Of a stretch of DNA of 64,000 nucleotides, positions 27,784 through 35,834 are shown piece after piece. Below the pieces are notes generated by a model. It had not been told where the DNA came from and ran no database searches. It was given only the letters and a program-made list of their open reading frames with translations. The DNA comes from Hydrogenophaga sp. IBVHS1. GTDB taxonomy: Bacteria > Pseudomonadota > Gammaproteobacteria > Burkholderiales > Burkholderiaceae_C. How positions within the stretch are numbered: position 1 is the first letter of the stretch; every line of letters begins with the position of its first letter. Made by a program: the position numbers and the translations under genes. The stretch lies in assembly GCF_002127265.1 (NCBI RefSeq), contig NZ_NFUU01000001.1:992001-1056000 (forward strand). The letters run 5' to 3'.

Positions 27784-29430
27784 ATGTCCTACCTGTCCTA
27801 CGTACTGCCATTGGGTTCGCTGGCGCTGGCGATGCCGTATCTGCGGCAGCGCCTTCAGCTTTCGCGCGCCAAGCACCGCTCGCTCGCCGGCCACTCGCGC
27901 ATGGCCAAGCGTCTGGCCTCGTGGCTGCCGGGCTATGCCCTGGAAGAAAGCCGCTTCTTTGATTGCGATGGCGCACCGGCCGAAGTCGCTCATCTGCGCC
28001 GAGCCTCGTTCGACACGCTGGCAGCCGGCTACGCCCAGCGTTACGCGAAGAGCCTGGCGCTGAGCGCCGAAGCTCGAGAGGGACTGGCCGATCTGCAGTT
28101 CACCGGGAGCTACCGCGTGCCTTTCCAGTTCACTCCGCTCGTTCGTGACCGCCTCAAGGTCGGCGCCTTCGTGGCTTCTGCCGAAGGCAGCAGCGTGACC
28201 GACCTCGATGGCAACCGCTTCATCGACCTCACCGGTTCCTACGGCGTGAATGTGTTTGGCGTGGATTTCTACAAGGCCTGCATGGCCGAGGGTGCGCGCA
28301 TCGGCGAAGCGCTGGGCCCGGTGCTCGGCGCCTACCACCCCTGCGTGGCCGACAACATCGAACGCCTGAAGGTCATCTCGGGACAGGAGCAGGTGTCGTT
28401 CCACATGTCGGGCACCGAAGCGGTGATGCAGGCGGTTCGCCTGGCGCGTTACCACACGCGCTGCAAGAATCTGGTGCGCTTCTGCGGCGCCTACCACGGC
28501 TGGTGGGAAGACGTGCAACCCGGCCCCGGCAACCCGATGCCGCCGCGCGAGACCTACACGCTGAGAGACATGGACCCGAAGAGCCTGCAGGTGCTGCGCA
28601 CGAGGCGCGACATTGCCTGCGTGCTGGTGAACCCACTGCAGGCCTTGCACCCCAACCGCAACGCGCCCGGTGACTCCACGCTGGTGGACGGCAGCCGCAG
28701 CGCTGGCTATGACCGCGCCGCGTACACCGTGTGGCTGAAGCAGCTCCGGGAGGTCTGCACGGAGCGCTGCATCGTGCTGATCTTCGACGAGGTTTTTCTC
28801 GGCTTCCGGCTCGCGCCGGGCGGCGCGCAGGAATACTTCGGCGTACGCGCCGATCTGGTCACCTATGGCAAGACGCTCGCAGGTGGTTACCCGGTGGGTG
28901 TGGTGTGTGGCCGTGCCGACCTGATGAAACGCTTTCGCCCCGAGCGCCCGGCCGATGTGTGCTTTGCGCGCGGCACCTTCAACGCGCATCCCTACGTCAT
29001 GGGGGGCATGAACGCCTTCCTGCGCCGCTTGCAGACACCGGAGATTCAGGACTTGTATGTGAACCAGGACGCGAAGTGGGACGCACGGGCGAAGCGGTTC
29101 AACGACATGATGGCCTCGCACGGCTTCCCGGTGCGCGCCGCCAACCTGCAGAGCGTGTGGATGCTCACCTACACCGAACCCGGGCGGTATCACTGGATAT
29201 ACCAGTACTTCCTGCGCTGGCATGGCCTGGCCCTGAGCTGGATCGGCACCGGTCGCTTGATCTTCCGCCTGGATTTGCACGACGACGAATTTGAAGAGGT
29301 GTTGCGCCGCTGCGTGGCCGCCGCGCAAGAGATGAAAGACCAGGGCTGGTGGTGGAGAGCACCGGGCACCACCCACAAGACCATCCGCCGCCAGGTGCTG
29401 CGCGAGATGTGGCAACACTGGCAGGGATGA
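27784..29430 (+). CDS. Class III aminotransferase with N-terminal membrane-anchor-like extension
   Basis: A 548-aa PLP enzyme of the glutamate-1-semialdehyde aminomutase-like group. The catalytic Lys is in VTYGKTLAGGYPVG. The Asp that contacts the PLP ring is in LIFDEVFLGFRLAPGG. The phosphate-cup segment is SFHMSGTEAVMQAVRLAR. Unlike the ~430-aa family norm it has about 100 extra N-terminal residues that begin with a hydrophobic segment (about 4-18) and a basic stretch, suggesting membrane association. It is not hemL: the context and extension differ. Divergence from psd suggests a role in lipid head-group metabolism; the substrate is unknown. Confidence 0.82.
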   Translation: MSYLSYVLPLGSLALAMPYLRQRLQLSRAKHRSLAGHSRMAKRLASWLPGYALEESRFFDCDGAPAEVAHLRRASFDTLAAGYAQRYAKSLALSAEAREGLADLQFTGSYRVPFQFTPLVRDRLKVGAFVASAEGSSVTDLDGNRFIDLTGSYGVNVFGVDFYKACMAEGARIGEALGPVLGAYHPCVADNIERLKVISGQEQVSFHMSGTEAVMQAVRLARYHTRCKNLVRFCGAYHGWWEDVQPGPGNPMPPRETYTLRDMDPKSLQVLRTRRDIACVLVNPLQALHPNRNAPGDSTLVDGSRSAGYDRAAYTVWLKQLREVCTERCIVLIFDEVFLGFRLAPGGAQEYFGVRADLVTYGKTLAGGYPVGVVCGRADLMKRFRPERPADVCFARGTFNAHPYVMGGMNAFLRRLQTPEIQDLYVNQDAKWDARAKRFNDMMASHGFPVRAANLQSVWMLTYTEPGRYHWIYQYFLRWHGLALSWIGTGRLIFRLDLHDDEFEEVLRRCVAAAQEMKDQGWWWRAPGTTHKTIRRQVLREMWQHWQG

Positions 29431-29437
29431 AGCGCCG

Positions 29438-30043
29438 TCAGCTGCGTTGAGCGACGCCGGGGTCGATGAGCTGGCCGCGCATCAGGTACAGAGGCGCCTT
29501 GTGATAAAGCTTGATGTCGTGGAACGGGTCGGTGAGGATCTTGGTCATCCACACCAGGCCGGTTTTTACGTCGGCGATGAAGAACAGGTGCACGGTGCGA
29601 AACAGCAACCCCCCCACGCCGAGCGCGAGCCACAGCGTGCCCACCTGGCGAATGAACTCCATCCACGCGGTGGGTGGCTCGAACAGACCGAACACACCAG
29701 GCACGGCCCACACCAGCAGCGGTGTGCCCGCCCACAAGGACATCAGCACCACTTTGCGTCGCAGGTTGTAGCCCACCTTGATGGCTTCCTTGTGTTCGTG
29801 CGTGGCCTGATTCACATGGTCATAGCCCTTGGGCTCGAAGAAGAAGTGGCCGGCCTGGCGGCTGGTCATGGCCACCAGCCACGCGATCAGCGCCGAGAGC
29901 ACGGGGTCGGTCCAGAGCAGCGCATAGGCCACCACGAAGCTCACCGCGCTGATGAAATGCAGCGTCTGGTTGATGCGGCTGTGGTGGTAGTAGCGGTGGT
30001 CGTCCCAGCGCTGGATTTCAAGGGTCTTGAAAAACTCGTTCAC
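29438..30043 (-). CDS. Mpo1/DUF962-like membrane protein, possible 2-hydroxy-fatty-acid dioxygenase
   Basis: A 201-aa membrane protein with about four hydrophobic segments. It carries the histidine pattern of Mpo1-like proteins: H-x3-N-x3-H at His21/Asn25/His29, and GHFFFEP at residues 65-71. Mpo1 enzymes are Fe(II)-dependent and shorten 2-hydroxy fatty acids. The start is GTG 30043, chosen because GGAG lies 5 nt upstream and the conserved sequence begins there. A strong Pho box lies 56-73 bp upstream on the same strand. It is convergent with the aminotransferase gene (7 bp apart). The family assignment is by pattern only. Confidence 0.65.
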   Translation of the reverse strand: MNEFFKTLEIQRWDDHRYYHHSRINQTLHFISAVSFVVAYALLWTDPVLSALIAWLVAMTSRQAGHFFFEPKGYDHVNQATHEHKEAIKVGYNLRRKVVLMSLWAGTPLLVWAVPGVFGLFEPPTAWMEFIRQVGTLWLALGVGGLLFRTVHLFFIADVKTGLVWMTKILTDPFHDIKLYHKAPLYLMRGQLIDPGVAQRS

Positions 30044-30098
30044 GGCAGCTCCATGGGTTAAGGGGCGCGGCAGGCGCAAGACATGGTTGCGCGCCCGT

Positions 30099-30116
30099 GT
30101 GAAAACACGGTGACAG
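30099..30116 (-). promoter_or_regulatory. Pho box upstream of the Mpo1-like gene
   Basis: Read on the minus strand: CTGTCAC-CGTG-TTTTCAC, two 7-bp units with a 4-bp spacer. It matches the PhoB consensus very well. It points toward the Mpo1-like gene but lies in the gap shared with the divergent GT4 glycosyltransferase, whose start is 47 bp away. Confidence 0.78.
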
Positions 30117-30163
30117 TCACGCGTTGTCATCGCGGTGTTGCAATTGCGCCGGAACATGCCGGC

Positions 30164-31363
30164 ATGACCCCATTGCACTCGGACCAGATTCTGGTGGAGG
30201 AGTACCCGGCCTCCACCCCTTCGTTGCGACTGTCGGTGGTGACCGAAACCTGGCCGCCGGAGATCAACGGCGTGTCGCTCACCCTCTCGCGGCTGGTGCA
30301 AGGCTTGTGCGCGCGCAACCACCAGGTGCAGTTGATCCGTCCGCGCCAGACGCGTGTGGACCAGGCATTGAGCCACACAGGTTTTGAGGAAATGCTGATG
30401 CGCGGCATGCCGATTCCGCGCTATCCCCAGCTCAAGCTGGGCCTGCCGGGCAAGCGCGCGCTGATCCAGGCATGGACGCTCAGACGGCCCGACCTGGTGC
30501 ACATCGCGACCGAAGGTCCGCTGGGCTGGTCTGCCTTGCAGGCGGCTCGCCACTTGCGCTTGCCGGTCACGTCCGACTTTCGCACCAACTTCCACGCCTA
30601 CAGCCAGCACTACGGCGTGGGCTGGCTGCGCAAACCCATCGTGGCCTACCTGCGCAAGTTCCACAACCTCACGCAGCTCACCATGGTGCCCACGCAGGCC
30701 TTGCGAGCCGAGCTTGTGGAGAGCGGATTCGAGAACGTGCAGGTGGTGGCGCGAGGTGTGGACACGCAACTCTTCAACCCCTCACGCCGCAGCGAGGCCT
30801 TGCGCGCATCCTGGGGTGCTGAGGCCCACAGCCTGGTGCTGCTGGTGGTCGGGCGCCTGGCCGCCGAGAAGAACCTGGACGTGGCGCTGCGCGCCTTTGA
30901 GGCCATGCGCTCGCAGCACCCCGATGTGAAGCTGGTGGTGGTGGGCGATGGACCCTTGCGTGAGAGCCTGCGCCAGCGCTGCCCGCAAGGCATATTTGCC
31001 GGCATGCGCGGGCACGATGAACTCGCCGGCTACTACGCCTCGGCCGACATGTTCCTGTTCCCCAGCCTCACCGAAACCTTTGGCAACGTGACGGTGGAGG
31101 CGCTGGCGAGCGGACTGCCGGTGCTGGCCTTCAACACCGCCGCTGCCGCGGACTGGGTCGAGCACGACGGCAACGGATGGCTGGTTGCACCCAACGATGA
31201 CGCCGCCTTCGTGGCCGTGGCCGCGCAACTCGCGGCGCAGCCCGGCCGCGTTGCGCACGCCGCCTTGCGAGCCCGCTCGCAGGTTGCCCAGCTGGACTGG
31301 CAGCAGATCGCACGGCAGGTGGAATCCCTGTTTCTGCATGCCGCAGCGAATGTGACACGTTGA
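30164..31363 (+). CDS. GT4 family glycosyltransferase (lipid or mannosyl transferase type)
   Basis: A 399-aa GT-B enzyme. The N-terminal domain starts LRLSVVTETWPPEINGVSLTL, like SqdX/MgtA/PimB-type glycosyltransferases that act on membrane lipids. The C-terminal donor domain has VVGRLAAEKNLDVALRA and the EX7E motif in SLTETFGNVTVEALASG. The ATG at 30164 is preferred over one at 30083, because the latter would place the Pho box inside the coding sequence. Enzymes of this type make glycolipids that replace phospholipids under phosphate limitation in several proteobacteria; that role here is inferred from the Pho box and from PhoX next door. Confidence 0.82.
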   Translation: MTPLHSDQILVEEYPASTPSLRLSVVTETWPPEINGVSLTLSRLVQGLCARNHQVQLIRPRQTRVDQALSHTGFEEMLMRGMPIPRYPQLKLGLPGKRALIQAWTLRRPDLVHIATEGPLGWSALQAARHLRLPVTSDFRTNFHAYSQHYGVGWLRKPIVAYLRKFHNLTQLTMVPTQALRAELVESGFENVQVVARGVDTQLFNPSRRSEALRASWGAEAHSLVLLVVGRLAAEKNLDVALRAFEAMRSQHPDVKLVVVGDGPLRESLRQRCPQGIFAGMRGHDELAGYYASADMFLFPSLTETFGNVTVEALASGLPVLAFNTAAAADWVEHDGNGWLVAPNDDAAFVAVAAQLAAQPGRVAHAALRARSQVAQLDWQQIARQVESLFLHAAANVTR

Positions 31364-31472
31364 TGTCGATGCGGCTTGCTGGGGTACGGGCGGGGGTTTT
31401 CATCCGATTCACGGAAGCGTCATGTGCGATCGGGACACTGCGTTGGTCTTTCAACCACCCACGCAACCAACC

Positions 31473-33725
31473 ATGTCTCACCATTCCGACGACTCCTGCA
31501 ACGACTCGCCCAACGAACACTTCCAGGACGTGCTGGAACGCAGCAGCCGCACGCCGCTGAACCGCCGCAACCTGATCCGTGGCGGCATCGGCCTGGCCGC
31601 GCTGTCCAGCATTCCTTTCCTGTCGGCTTGCGGCGGCGGTGGCGATGACGCGCCCGCACCCGGCCCCGGCCCGGGCACGCCGTCCGAGACCGCACTGGGT
31701 TTCGACGCCGTCGACAAGAGCCTGCTCGACAGCGTGACGCTGCCCGCCGGCTACACCTACAGCGTGTTGCACGCCACCGGCGACCGCCTGGTGTCCAGCA
31801 TTCCGGCTTACAGCAACCTGGGCACCGAGACCGACGAATGGACCATGCGCGTGGGCGATCACCACGACGGCATGGACCTGTTCTACATCGACGCGCTTGG
31901 CCGCTACACCACCACCGACACGGGCCGCGCGGTGCTGGTTGTCAACCACGAAAGTTCGGCCGACTCGCATTTCTTCCACCCCACGGGTCAGACCTCCGCC
32001 GGCGTGTCGGGCAAGAAGTTCAGCCAGTTCGGCGGCTGGGACCTGGGTGTGCGGCCGGAACTGGAAGTGCTGAAGGAAATCAACCACCATGGCGTTTCGG
32101 TGGCCGAGATCGGCAAGAACGGATCGGGCCAGTGGGTCTACAAGCTGGACTCGCTCTACAACCGCCGCGTCACCGGCCAGACGCCCATGCGCATTGCCGG
32201 CCCCGCCGCGCACCTGGCCGACATCCGCGCCTTCATGGTGACGAAGTTCGACACCACCGGCGCCACCTCGCGCGGCACCATCAACAACTGCGGCCACGGC
32301 AAGACGCCCTGGGGAACCTACCTGGCCTGCGAAGAAAACTGGGCTGCTTACTTCAACATGCCCCAGGGCTCGACCGCTATCGATGCGAAGACCAGCACCT
32401 CACGCCAGCGCTACGGCGTGGCCCGCACCGCCATTGCAGCGGGTGCCACCACCGCGGGTTCTCAGGGCTGGTTCGCCACCGCCACCGCAGCCACCGACGA
32501 CCGCTTCGGCCGCTGGGACATTTCGGCACCCGGTGCCACCGCCGCGCTGGATTTCCGCAACGAGCCCAACACCTTCGGCTACAACGTCGAGATCGACCCG
32601 TTGACCAGCGGCACGCCGGCCAAGCGCGTGGCCATGGGCCGCTTCGCCCATGAAGCTGCTGTGTGCAGCATTCCGGTGGTCGGCCAGCCGCTCGCCTTCT
32701 ACATGGGTTGCGATTCGCAGAACGAATACATCTACAAGTTCGTCTCCACCGCTGTGTGGAGCGCGAGCGATGTGGGCGGTGGCCTGGCCGCCGGCGACAA
32801 GTACCTGAACGAAGGCAAGCTGTACGTGGCCAAGTTCAACGCCAGCGGCACTGGCGAATGGCTTGAACTCAACATCGCCAATCCGGCCATCTCGGGCTAC
32901 GCCACCTACGTCTTCGCCAATCAGGCCGACGTGCTGGTGAATGCGCGCCACGCCGCCGATGCCGTGGGCGCCACCAAGATGGACCGCCCTGAGTGGGGCG
33001 CTGTGAACCCGAAGAACGGTGAGGTTTACTTCACCATGACCAACAACGGCAGCCGCAACGTGGCCAACGCCGATGCCGCCAACCTGCGCGCCTACGCCGA
33101 TGCGGACGGTCGCGCACGCACCGGCAATCCCCACGGCCACATCATCCGTTTCAAGGAACTGGCCGGCGCCTCCACGGCCCTCAGCTTCAACTGGGACATC
33201 TTCCTTTTTGGTGCGGAAGAAGATTCCGGCGCGAACATCAACCTCTCCGGTCTGAACGCGAAGAACGACTTTGCCTCACCCGATGGTTTGTGGTTCAGCC
33301 AGGCCACCGGCATCTGCTGGATTCAGACCGACGACGGTGCCTACACCGACGTGACCAACTGCATGCTGCTCGCGGCCATTCCCGGCACGGTGGGCGATGG
33401 GGGCGCGATCACGGTGAACAACAGCCTGGGTGGCAGCACCGGCACGCAGAACACCTTCCTGGGCGCAGCGCTCGGCGAAACCAAGCTGCGCCGCTTTCTG
33501 GTGGGCACTCCGGGCTGCGAAATCACTGGCATCACCGAAACCGGAGACGGCCGCACGCTGTTTGTGAATGTGCAGCACCCTGGTGAAAGCACGCCCGCCT
33601 ACGGCGCCGGACCGTTCACTTTCCAGAGCCAGTGGCCTGGCAACACGGGCTATGGTGCCGCTGGCCGCCCACGCTCGGCCACCATCGTGATCACCCGCAC
33701 CGATGGCGGCGTGATCGGTCTGTAG
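31473..33725 (+). CDS. phoX: PhoX family alkaline phosphatase (DUF839), Tat-exported, copy 2
   Basis: A 750-aa paralogue of the protein at 17764-19917. The Tat signal is NRRNLIRGGIGLAALSSIPFLSACGG (about residues 30-55), ending in a possible lipobox Cys. The same family motifs appear: RVGDHHDGMDLFY, CEENWAAYF, DRPEWGAVNPKNGEVYFTMTNN, SPDGLWFSQATGICWIQTDD. The ATG at 31473 is used; an in-frame upstream ATG (31422) lies in the promoter region. It follows the glycosyltransferase by 109 bp. That gap holds only a degenerate Pho-box-like sequence (GATTCAC-GGAA-GCGTCAT, 31410-31427). Confidence 0.92.
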   Translation: MSHHSDDSCNDSPNEHFQDVLERSSRTPLNRRNLIRGGIGLAALSSIPFLSACGGGGDDAPAPGPGPGTPSETALGFDAVDKSLLDSVTLPAGYTYSVLHATGDRLVSSIPAYSNLGTETDEWTMRVGDHHDGMDLFYIDALGRYTTTDTGRAVLVVNHESSADSHFFHPTGQTSAGVSGKKFSQFGGWDLGVRPELEVLKEINHHGVSVAEIGKNGSGQWVYKLDSLYNRRVTGQTPMRIAGPAAHLADIRAFMVTKFDTTGATSRGTINNCGHGKTPWGTYLACEENWAAYFNMPQGSTAIDAKTSTSRQRYGVARTAIAAGATTAGSQGWFATATAATDDRFGRWDISAPGATAALDFRNEPNTFGYNVEIDPLTSGTPAKRVAMGRFAHEAAVCSIPVVGQPLAFYMGCDSQNEYIYKFVSTAVWSASDVGGGLAAGDKYLNEGKLYVAKFNASGTGEWLELNIANPAISGYATYVFANQADVLVNARHAADAVGATKMDRPEWGAVNPKNGEVYFTMTNNGSRNVANADAANLRAYADADGRARTGNPHGHIIRFKELAGASTALSFNWDIFLFGAEEDSGANINLSGLNAKNDFASPDGLWFSQATGICWIQTDDGAYTDVTNCMLLAAIPGTVGDGGAITVNNSLGGSTGTQNTFLGAALGETKLRRFLVGTPGCEITGITETGDGRTLFVNVQHPGESTPAYGAGPFTFQSQWPGNTGYGAAGRPRSATIVITRTDGGVIGL

Positions 33726-33770
33726 GGGCGTTGGGCCGGGGGATGGGGTCGGCTTTTCAGGGAGGTTTCC

Positions 33771-34262
33771 ATGAAACTCAGACACCATCCGGTCCAGCCC
33801 TTCGTGGTGGCGCTGGTCTGCGCGCTGTTGCTGGCCGCGTCCGATGCGTTGGCCAGAGACACGCCGACCATGATGGGCTCCGGCGAAGTTGAACAGATGG
33901 ATGCGGCGCGCGCAGCGATTCAGGCCAAGGACTGGCAGCGGGCGATCAACGAGCTCGACGCGGCGGTGAAGGTCGACCCCCGCAACGCCGACGCCCACAA
34001 CCTGTTGGGATACAGCCACCGCAAAAAGGCCACGCCCGACCTCGCCAGGGCTTTCGCCCACTACAAGCTGGCTTTGGAAATTGATCCTCAGCACAAGAGC
34101 GCGCACGAGTACATCGGCGAGGCCTACCTGATGGATCGCCGACCGGCAGAAGCCCGGAAACACCTGGCCGAACTGGCGCGGCTTTGCGGGAATCAGACCT
34201 GCGAAGAGTACGTCGATCTGGCTGGGGCGATCGACGAATACAAAGCAAAGAACCCGGATTGA
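33771..34262 (+). CDS. Exported TPR-repeat protein
   Basis: A 163-aa protein with a cleavable signal peptide (hydrophobic core about residues 10-25, then SDALARD). Two to three TPR units follow (AIQAKDWQRAINELDAAVKVDPRNADAHNLLGYS, then AFAHYKLALEIDPQHKSAHEYIGEAYL). Two Cys near the end (RLCGNQTCEEY) may form a disulfide in the periplasm. A strong GGGAGG precedes the ATG. It lies 45 bp after phoX copy 2 and may share its transcript. Function is unknown beyond protein-protein interaction. Confidence 0.85.
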   Translation: MKLRHHPVQPFVVALVCALLLAASDALARDTPTMMGSGEVEQMDAARAAIQAKDWQRAINELDAAVKVDPRNADAHNLLGYSHRKKATPDLARAFAHYKLALEIDPQHKSAHEYIGEAYLMDRRPAEARKHLAELARLCGNQTCEEYVDLAGAIDEYKAKNPD

Positions 34263-34278
34263 AACTGACGCCCCGGCC

Positions 34279-35031
34279 TCAGCGTGGCGCTGCGGGATGG
34301 GCCTCGGGTGGGCGCTGCTCCATGTAGCCGCGTCCATCCTTCACGCCGGTCTGGCCCACGATCTGCCAGGCCGTGCGTTGACCGATCAGGCGGGCGAGGA
34401 ATTCGAGTTCTTCGTCGGTGTGGTTGAGCGCCGGCGCAGGCGTGAGGAAGCGACCGCCGCGCGGCTGTACCTCACCCCAGAACGACTGGTGGTAGCTGGA
34501 GACAGACACTGCCTTGTTGCCGTTCGACTCCATGTCCACCGTGCCGTAGCAGTTGCAGAAATAGGTGCGCCCGCCCTGGTCGGCCATGATTTCGGTGTAC
34601 ACCCCCGTGCCACGAATGCCGGCGGTGAGCGTGGGAGTGACGATGCTCCGGTTGCTGCCCGGGCCGAACGCACTCACCACGGCACCCGACAGCAGGCGCA
34701 GCAAGCTCGCGGTGTTCAGTGTGCTGCCGCGTTCCACGCGCAGGCGCGAGTTCTGCCGCACATGAAAGGCGGCGTTGCCGATCAGAAACACCAGCCTCGA
34801 TGCGGGCCCGGTGAGGATGTCGTCGCCGGTCTGCACGATCTGCTGCGGCACCATGCGCTGACCATTCAGCATCACGTCGCCCACGAACTCCACCACGTTG
34901 CTGCGCTGCTGCGCCAGGGCCGCCGGCAGCCCACCGGCCATCACCCAGGCCGCGGCGGCCTTGAGCGTGTTGCGCCGCTGGAACCACAGGATCTCTTCTT
35001 CGCTCCGGCCTTGCAGGGTGTGCTGGGTCAT
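34279..35031 (-). CDS. FecR-domain protein with Tat-like signal
   Basis: A 250-aa exported protein. Its N-terminus has a twin-arginine signal (FQRRNTLKAAAAWVMAGGLPAALAQ). It contains a FecR-like beta domain (VVEFVGDVMLNGQRMVPQQIVQTGDDILTGPASRLVFLIG, then GIRGTGVY). A C-terminal part with CNCYG follows. No ECF sigma factor is adjacent, so this is not a classical iron-signalling FecR. It overlaps the preceding membrane-protein gene by 4 bp (ATGA) and is the last gene of the thrB operon. Confidence 0.8.
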   Translation of the reverse strand: MTQHTLQGRSEEEILWFQRRNTLKAAAAWVMAGGLPAALAQQRSNVVEFVGDVMLNGQRMVPQQIVQTGDDILTGPASRLVFLIGNAAFHVRQNSRLRVERGSTLNTASLLRLLSGAVVSAFGPGSNRSIVTPTLTAGIRGTGVYTEIMADQGGRTYFCNCYGTVDMESNGNKAVSVSSYHQSFWGEVQPRGGRFLTPAPALNHTDEELEFLARLIGQRTAWQIVGQTGVKDGRGYMEQRPPEAHPAAPR

Positions 35032-35834
35032 GCGTTGTCTCCTGGAGTGGGATCGGTAGAGGAAGGACCACCTTCCGCCGTGAAACTGTCGCGAACACTG
35101 AAATAAATCGACGTGTGAAACATGGAGGCCATGAACAGCACCATGGGGTAGAGGATCAGGTTGAGCGCCTGCGTGCCGCCCAGCACCGTGGCCAGCAGGC
35201 TCATGAGCAGGCCCACCAGCATGAAGACGCCGACCCAGCCAAAGAAGTAAACCAGCATGGCGCCTTTGTTGGACCAGCAGGCCAGCAGGCTGAAGAACAG
35301 GCTTTTGAGTGGCGTCACGCCGTGCCAGTGCACCAGTGCCGGCGCGTGCCAGAACGCCATGAGCAGCGGAACATAAAGCACCATCGCCGCCCACAGGCCT
35401 TCGTTGGCAAACAGGTTGCGAACCATCTCGGGCGAAACCTCGCCGCCCGGCACCTCGGCGGGGGGCGGCACGTCCGTCCCGAACAGCGCGGACACGCCGA
35501 GCACCAGCATCAGCCCGGCGGCGTACAGGGCGCCGAGGATGAGCATGGAGCGGGTCTTGGACGGCCCGGCCCGAAAGCCCGCGATCAGCAGCGAGGGCAT
35601 GGGAAAGCGGCCGTGCGAGGCTTCCTGACTGGCCGCCATGAGGCCGAGCGTGGCCGCTGGCACCAGCGCGAGCGAGATGGCGGTGCCCAGCACGGGCACC
35701 AGCGAGATGATGGACACCGTGGCCATGAACATGAAGAACAGGCCCGACATCGCCAGGGGCTGGCGGAAGAAAGTCTTCACGCCGAGCTTGACCCATTGCA
35801 GGCCGGTGCGGGCGGGGACGAGATTGAGTTTCAT
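35028..35834 (-). CDS. BPSS1780-type integral membrane protein
   Basis: A 268-aa protein with about six membrane segments; SGLFFMFMATVSIISLVPVLGTAISLALVPAATLGLMAA and similar stretches. It starts MKLNLVPARTGLQWVKLGVKTFFRQP, the pattern of a family common in Burkholderiales and often found beside thrB and polA. Function is unknown. It overlaps thrB and the FecR-domain gene by 4 bp each, so all three are translationally coupled. Confidence 0.8.
   Translation of the reverse strand: MKLNLVPARTGLQWVKLGVKTFFRQPLAMSGLFFMFMATVSIISLVPVLGTAISLALVPAATLGLMAASQEASHGRFPMPSLLIAGFRAGPSKTRSMLILGALYAAGLMLVLGVSALFGTDVPPPAEVPGGEVSPEMVRNLFANEGLWAAMVLYVPLLMAFWHAPALVHWHGVTPLKSLFFSLLACWSNKGAMLVYFFGWVGVFMLVGLLMSLLATVLGGTQALNLILYPMVLFMASMFHTSIYFSVRDSFTAEGGPSSTDPTPGDNA

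Noticed and set aside
30044-30769. Upstream minus-strand extension of the Mpo1-like gene
   Set aside because: It would cover the Pho box and run antisense through the GT4 gene. GTG 30043 has a good ribosome binding site.
31410-31427. Pho-box-like GATTCAC-GGAA-GCGTCAT before phoX copy 2
   Set aside because: Spacing is right but both units match poorly; not listed as a regulatory site.
35032-35796. Upstream extension of the FecR-domain gene
   Set aside because: It runs out of frame through the BPSS1780-type gene; the Tat-like signal begins at the ATG at 35031.
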